This document shows positions 61,297 to 64,000 of a stretch of DNA of 64,000 nucleotides, one piece after another. The notes beneath the pieces are model-generated. The model did not search any database, was not told the origin of the DNA, and saw only the letters and a program-made list of their open reading frames with translations. The DNA comes from an uncultured Bacteroidia bacterium (GTDB lineage Bacteria; Bacteroidota; Bacteroidia; Bacteroidales; UBA932): the NCBI GenBank assembly GCA_902785065.1, contig CACZXH010000006.1, positions 70,939 to 134,938 on the forward strand, written 5' to 3'. Each line of letters starts with the position of its first letter. Positions within the stretch are counted from its first letter, which is position 1. The translations under genes were made by a program, and so were the position numbers.

Positions 61297-62057
61297 ATCC
61301 TGTACAGGGTTTCAGCGTTGTGGGTGGTGGCCGCTTCCACCTCCTCGAAGGAAAGCCCTTTGAGTTCGGCGACCTTGGCGGCGACCAGGGGAAGGAAGGC
61401 GCTCTCGTTGCGCTGCCCGCGGTGCGGGACGGGTGCGAGATAGGGCGCGTCGGTTTCCAGGACGATATGCTCGAGCGGAATGCGTTTCACCGTTTCCGCG
61501 AGCGACGCTTTCTTGAAGGTGACGACGCCGCCGATGCCGACGGAGAAATCGCCGCAGCGGCGGGCGCGTTCATAGACCTCGAAACTGCCCGAGAAGCAGT
61601 GCAGGATGCCCCGCAGGTGCAGGTGGCGGCAGTCTTCGAGGATGGTGAAAAGGTCGCCCCAGGCGTCCCGGAGGTGGATATTGACCGGAAGGTCCCACTG
61701 CGAAGCGAGTTCCAGCTGGACCCGGAGGGCCTCCTTCTGGAGGGCGCGGTCCTCGTCCCCTTCGTGGTAGTCGAGTCCGATCTCGCCCACGGCGACGACG
61801 CCCCGTTCCCGGTAGGGGAGCAGCTTGTCGATCTCCTCCTTCCAGTCCGGGCCCACTGAGCACGGATAGAGCCCTACCATGGGATAAAGCACGCCGGGAT
61901 AGCGGTCGTTAATCGCCCAGAGGGCGTCCCGTTCTCGGCTGTCCACGTCGGCCTGGACCATCTTGCCCACCCCGGCTTCCAGGGCGCGCGCCACGGCGGC
62001 GTCGGCGTCCGGCAGGAGCCATTCGTCGTAGAAATGGGTATGGGAGTCGATGAGCAA
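61293..62057 (-). CDS. tatD: TatD-family metal-dependent DNase
   Basis: This 254-residue protein starts LIDSHTHFYDE, with the first metal-binding HxH, and continues with GEIGLDYH, NIHLRDAWGD, HCFSG and LETDAPYL, all TatD signatures. The start is TTG: an in-frame stop lies just upstream and no ATG precedes the conserved DSHTH. The enzyme is a 3'-5' exonuclease and deoxyribonuclease. It starts 31 bp after dprA and overlaps the asparaginase gene. Confidence 0.94.
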   Translation of the reverse strand: MLIDSHTHFYDEWLLPDADAAVARALEAGVGKMVQADVDSRERDALWAINDRYPGVLYPMVGLYPCSVGPDWKEEIDKLLPYRERGVVAVGEIGLDYHEGDEDRALQKEALRVQLELASQWDLPVNIHLRDAWGDLFTILEDCRHLHLRGILHCFSGSFEVYERARRCGDFSVGIGGVVTFKKASLAETVKRIPLEHIVLETDAPYLAPVPHRGQRNESAFLPLVAAKVAELKGLSFEEVEAATTHNAETLYRI

Positions 62058-62083
62058 AATGGTTCAATTTGCGGTCCAACCCA

Positions 62084-62091
62084 CAAATTTA
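62084..62091 (-). promoter_or_regulatory. -7 box TAAATTTG for tatD-ansA
   Basis: A TAnnTTTG match overlapping the dprA stop codon, 26 bp upstream of the TTG start. Confidence 0.5.
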
Positions 62092-63237
62092 CACAATTTT
62101 CGCGGGAATCGTACACCGGCGGAGCAGGTCTGTCTCCAAATAACCGTCCGTCTCCAGGATGGCGGCGCGCTCCTGGACCTCGGGCCAGGTCCACCCGGTC
62201 TCCCGGACGATTTCGTCCAGGGAAATGCCCGGATGCCCCTTGACGACCAGGGCCAGCCGGATCAGGGGACTGTCCGCCCCGTATTTCCGCCCCAGGAGGG
62301 TCTCCAGGCCCGCTTTCCGTCGCCGGGCCGTCTTCCCGAGCCCGAGCCGCTCCACCAGGTCCTCCGGGTCCGTGACAATATCCGCCATCCGCTGGCGGAT
62401 CAGGGAGTTGCAGCCGGCGGAGCGGACGTCGTCGGCCCGCCCGGGGAGGGCGTACACATCCCGGTTGTAGTCACAGGCGTACTTCGCCGTAATCAGGCTG
62501 CCGCCCTTGGTCTTGGATTCGATGACGACCGTCGCCCGCGACAGGCCGGCAATGATCCGGTTGCGCCGGATAAAGTTCAGCGCGACGGGGGCGCTCCCGG
62601 TCGGATAGTCCGTCACCACGGCACAGCCGGGCGTCCGGACCATTTCCCCGGCCAGCTCCGTGTGCTGCCAGGGATACACCTTCTCGATGCCGGTGGCCAT
62701 CACGCCGACGGTCGTGAGACCGCATTCCAGGGCCGTCCGGTGGGCGATTCCGTCGGCCCCGAAGGCAAGGCCGCTGACGATGCACGGCGGTACGGAGGCT
62801 TCGCCCATGGCAAGCACGAGCCGCCGGCACCAGTCCCGCCCGTATGGGCTGAGGTCCCGGGTGCCTACGACGGCGATGCAGGGGCGCATTTCGAAGACGC
62901 CGGCCGGGGGAGAGGACGCGTTGAAGTACAGGGCGAGCGGCGGATCCCCGCATTCGGCGAGGAGGGAGGGGTAGTCCTCCTCCCCGAAGCCGATCATGCG
63001 GAAGCCCCCGCCCGCGATGCGGTCCAGCTCTCCCGCCGCCCATTCCAGGAGTTTGCCGTCCAGCTGGTCCGCGAATTCCCGGTACGGCCCCAGGGCCTCC
63101 CGGAGGACGGCTTTGTCGAGGTCGAATACGGGTGCCGCCGCTCCGAAATGCTGCAGCAGGGCGTGTCCGGCGGCGGGCACGTAGCCCAGCGCCTTGTTGA
63201 GGGCGCAGAGGGCGGTTCTTTCGTCAGTGCGTGCCAT
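62089..63237 (-). CDS. dprA: DNA processing protein DprA
   Basis: The ATG at 63237 gives 382 residues; the frame also runs a little upstream. A SAM-like N-terminal domain (1-90) is followed by the Rossmann core: VVGTRDLSPYG, IVSGLAFGADGIAH, GIEKVYPWQH, FIRRNRIIAGLS, ESKTKGGSL and LPGRADDVRSAGCN. A C-terminal winged helix (HPGISLDEIVRETGW) ends the protein. DprA loads RecA on incoming single-stranded DNA in transformation. Confidence 0.95.
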   Translation of the reverse strand: MARTDERTALCALNKALGYVPAAGHALLQHFGAAAPVFDLDKAVLREALGPYREFADQLDGKLLEWAAGELDRIAGGGFRMIGFGEEDYPSLLAECGDPPLALYFNASSPPAGVFEMRPCIAVVGTRDLSPYGRDWCRRLVLAMGEASVPPCIVSGLAFGADGIAHRTALECGLTTVGVMATGIEKVYPWQHTELAGEMVRTPGCAVVTDYPTGSAPVALNFIRRNRIIAGLSRATVVIESKTKGGSLITAKYACDYNRDVYALPGRADDVRSAGCNSLIRQRMADIVTDPEDLVERLGLGKTARRRKAGLETLLGRKYGADSPLIRLALVVKGHPGISLDEIVRETGWTWPEVQERAAILETDGYLETDLLRRCTIPAKIV

Positions 63238-63250
63238 GGCGTTTTTTCCG

Positions 63251-63258
63251 CCAAGGTA
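63251..63258 (-). promoter_or_regulatory. Putative -7 box TACCTTGG for dprA
   Basis: One mismatch from TAnnTTTG, 13 bp upstream of the ATG and directly after the queA terminator. Confidence 0.4.
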
Positions 63259-63268
63259 GGAAAACGAG

Positions 63269-63306
63269 CAAAAAAACAACACCCGTTGTGGAAAACAGGT
63301 GTTGTT
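63269..63306 (-). terminator. Terminator of queA
   Basis: Arms AACAACACC (63275-63283) and GGTGTTGTT (63298-63306), followed by seven T on the minus strand, about 30 bp after the queA stop. Confidence 0.8.
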
Positions 63307-63334
63307 TCAGTATGTATTTTATGTGTTTCTTACG

Positions 63335-64000
63335 CTACAGGATAAGGAGCGCGTCGCCGTACGGGCCGAACCGGTAGCCTTCCTCGAGGGCCACCTTGTA
63401 CGCGTTCATTACGTTCTCGTAGCCGCCGAAGGCCGCGACGCACATGAGCATCGTGGACTGCGGGAGGTGGAAGTTGGAGACGGCCGCGTCCGGGACGGAG
63501 TACTGGTACGGCGGGAAGATGAACTTGTTGGTCCAGCCGTCGAACACGTTCACTTCGTGCGTGGTGGTGACGTAGGTCTCCAGGCCGCGCATGACGGTGA
63601 CGCCCACGGCGACGACCTTCTTGCCGCTGCGCTTGGCCTTGTTGATGGCCGTGGCGGCTTCCTCGCCGATGATCAGGCGCTCGGAGTCCATCCGGTGCTT
63701 GGAGAGGTCCTCCACATCCACGCGGCGGAAGTGGCCGATGCCCATATGGACCGTGATGAATGTCTTCTCGATGTCCTTGAGGATCATGCGGTTGAAGAGT
63801 TCGCGGCTGAAGTGCAGGCCGGCCGCCGGGGCGGACACGGCGCCTTCGTGGGCGGCGAAAATGGTCTGGAAGTTCTCCGCATCCTCCGGGGTGACCTTGG
63901 GCTTCACCCACTGGGGAACCGGCGTCTCGCCGAGGGCGAACAGGGCTTCCTTGAAGTCCTCGTACGGTCCGTCGTACAGGAAACGCAGGGTACGGCCGCG
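63335..64000 (-). CDS. queA: S-adenosylmethionine:tRNA ribosyltransferase-isomerase, N-terminus cut by window edge
   Basis: The frame is open through position 64000, so only the C-terminal 221 residues are in the window. Conserved QueA segments are GETPVPQWVKP, EGAVSAPAAGLHF, VHMGIGHFRRV, RLIIGEEAATAIN, FIFPPYQYSV and FHLPQSTMLMCVAAFGG. QueA transfers and isomerises the ribosyl group of SAM to build epoxyqueuosine at the tRNA wobble base. A terminator follows. Confidence 0.96.
   Translation of the reverse strand, partial: RGRTLRFLYDGPYEDFKEALFALGETPVPQWVKPKVTPEDAENFQTIFAAHEGAVSAPAAGLHFSRELFNRMILKDIEKTFITVHMGIGHFRRVDVEDLSKHRMDSERLIIGEEAATAINKAKRSGKKVVAVGVTVMRGLETYVTTTHEVNVFDGWTNKFIFPPYQYSVPDAAVSNFHLPQSTMLMCVAAFGGYENVMNAYKVALEEGYRFGPYGDALLIL

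Overview
The window looks like a chromosomal segment of a high-GC member of the Bacteroidales, probably from an assembled gut or rumen genome. Evidence seen directly: a SusC/SusD pair with lipoprotein satellites, repeated promoter -7 boxes of the Bacteroidetes form TAnnTTTG, a DUF6377-type membrane regulator, and GC-rich codon use throughout. The genus cannot be fixed from the sequence; Cryptobacteroides/UBA932-like or Rikenellaceae relatives would fit the GC content. No mobile element, integrase, CRISPR array, tRNA or rRNA gene was seen.

Positions 1-6119 (minus strand) hold an alpha-mannan/N-glycan core operon: an unknown 192-residue protein, a GH125 lipoprotein, a GH92 lipoprotein, a cytoplasmic GH130 phosphorylase, and a formylglycine-generating-enzyme-like protein cut by the left edge. 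A minimal Rnl2-type RNA ligase (6256-6957) is divergent from this operon across two 13-bp palindromes. Positions 6944-16935 (minus) carry rnr followed, with overlaps, by GH3, GH2 and a second GH92. Upstream lies a 1076-residue oxidoreductase that fuses HcnA-, HcnB- and HcnC-like parts, then recO and rdgB.

Positions 21654-39969 hold an S41 protease, the DUF6377 regulator, and a 15-kb polysaccharide utilisation locus (PUL): SusC, SusD, two GLUG-repeat lipoproteins, a phosphodiester glycosidase, an SGNH hydrolase, a glucose-1-phosphatase-like histidine phosphatase, a histidine phosphatase fused to a second phosphodiester glycosidase, and an EEP-fold enzyme. The PUL contains no recognisable glycoside hydrolase. 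Its enzymes all suit removal of phosphodiester caps, phosphates and acyl groups, so I propose that it strips phosphorylated glycans. This is the most novel system in the window.

A 427-bp gap (39970-40396) holds two candidate small RNAs on the minus strand, each with its own promoter and terminator. The rest is housekeeping: polyprenyl synthase and a U32 protein; a MacAB/TolC-like efflux operon; acyl-CoA synthetase; two tandem deoxynucleoside kinases; a metallo-hydrolase; recJ; an SGNH esterase; TonB-like protein, udk and asnS; an ExbB/ExbD operon whose exbB is broken by a frameshifting deletion; asparaginase; tatD; dprA; and queA, cut by the right edge.

A 28-bp imperfect palindrome occurs three times (799, 12134, 51041) with compensatory changes in its stem. 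One copy supplies the stop codon of GH130 and the start codon of the next gene, one is translated inside lacZ, and one lies in the leader of a kinase gene.
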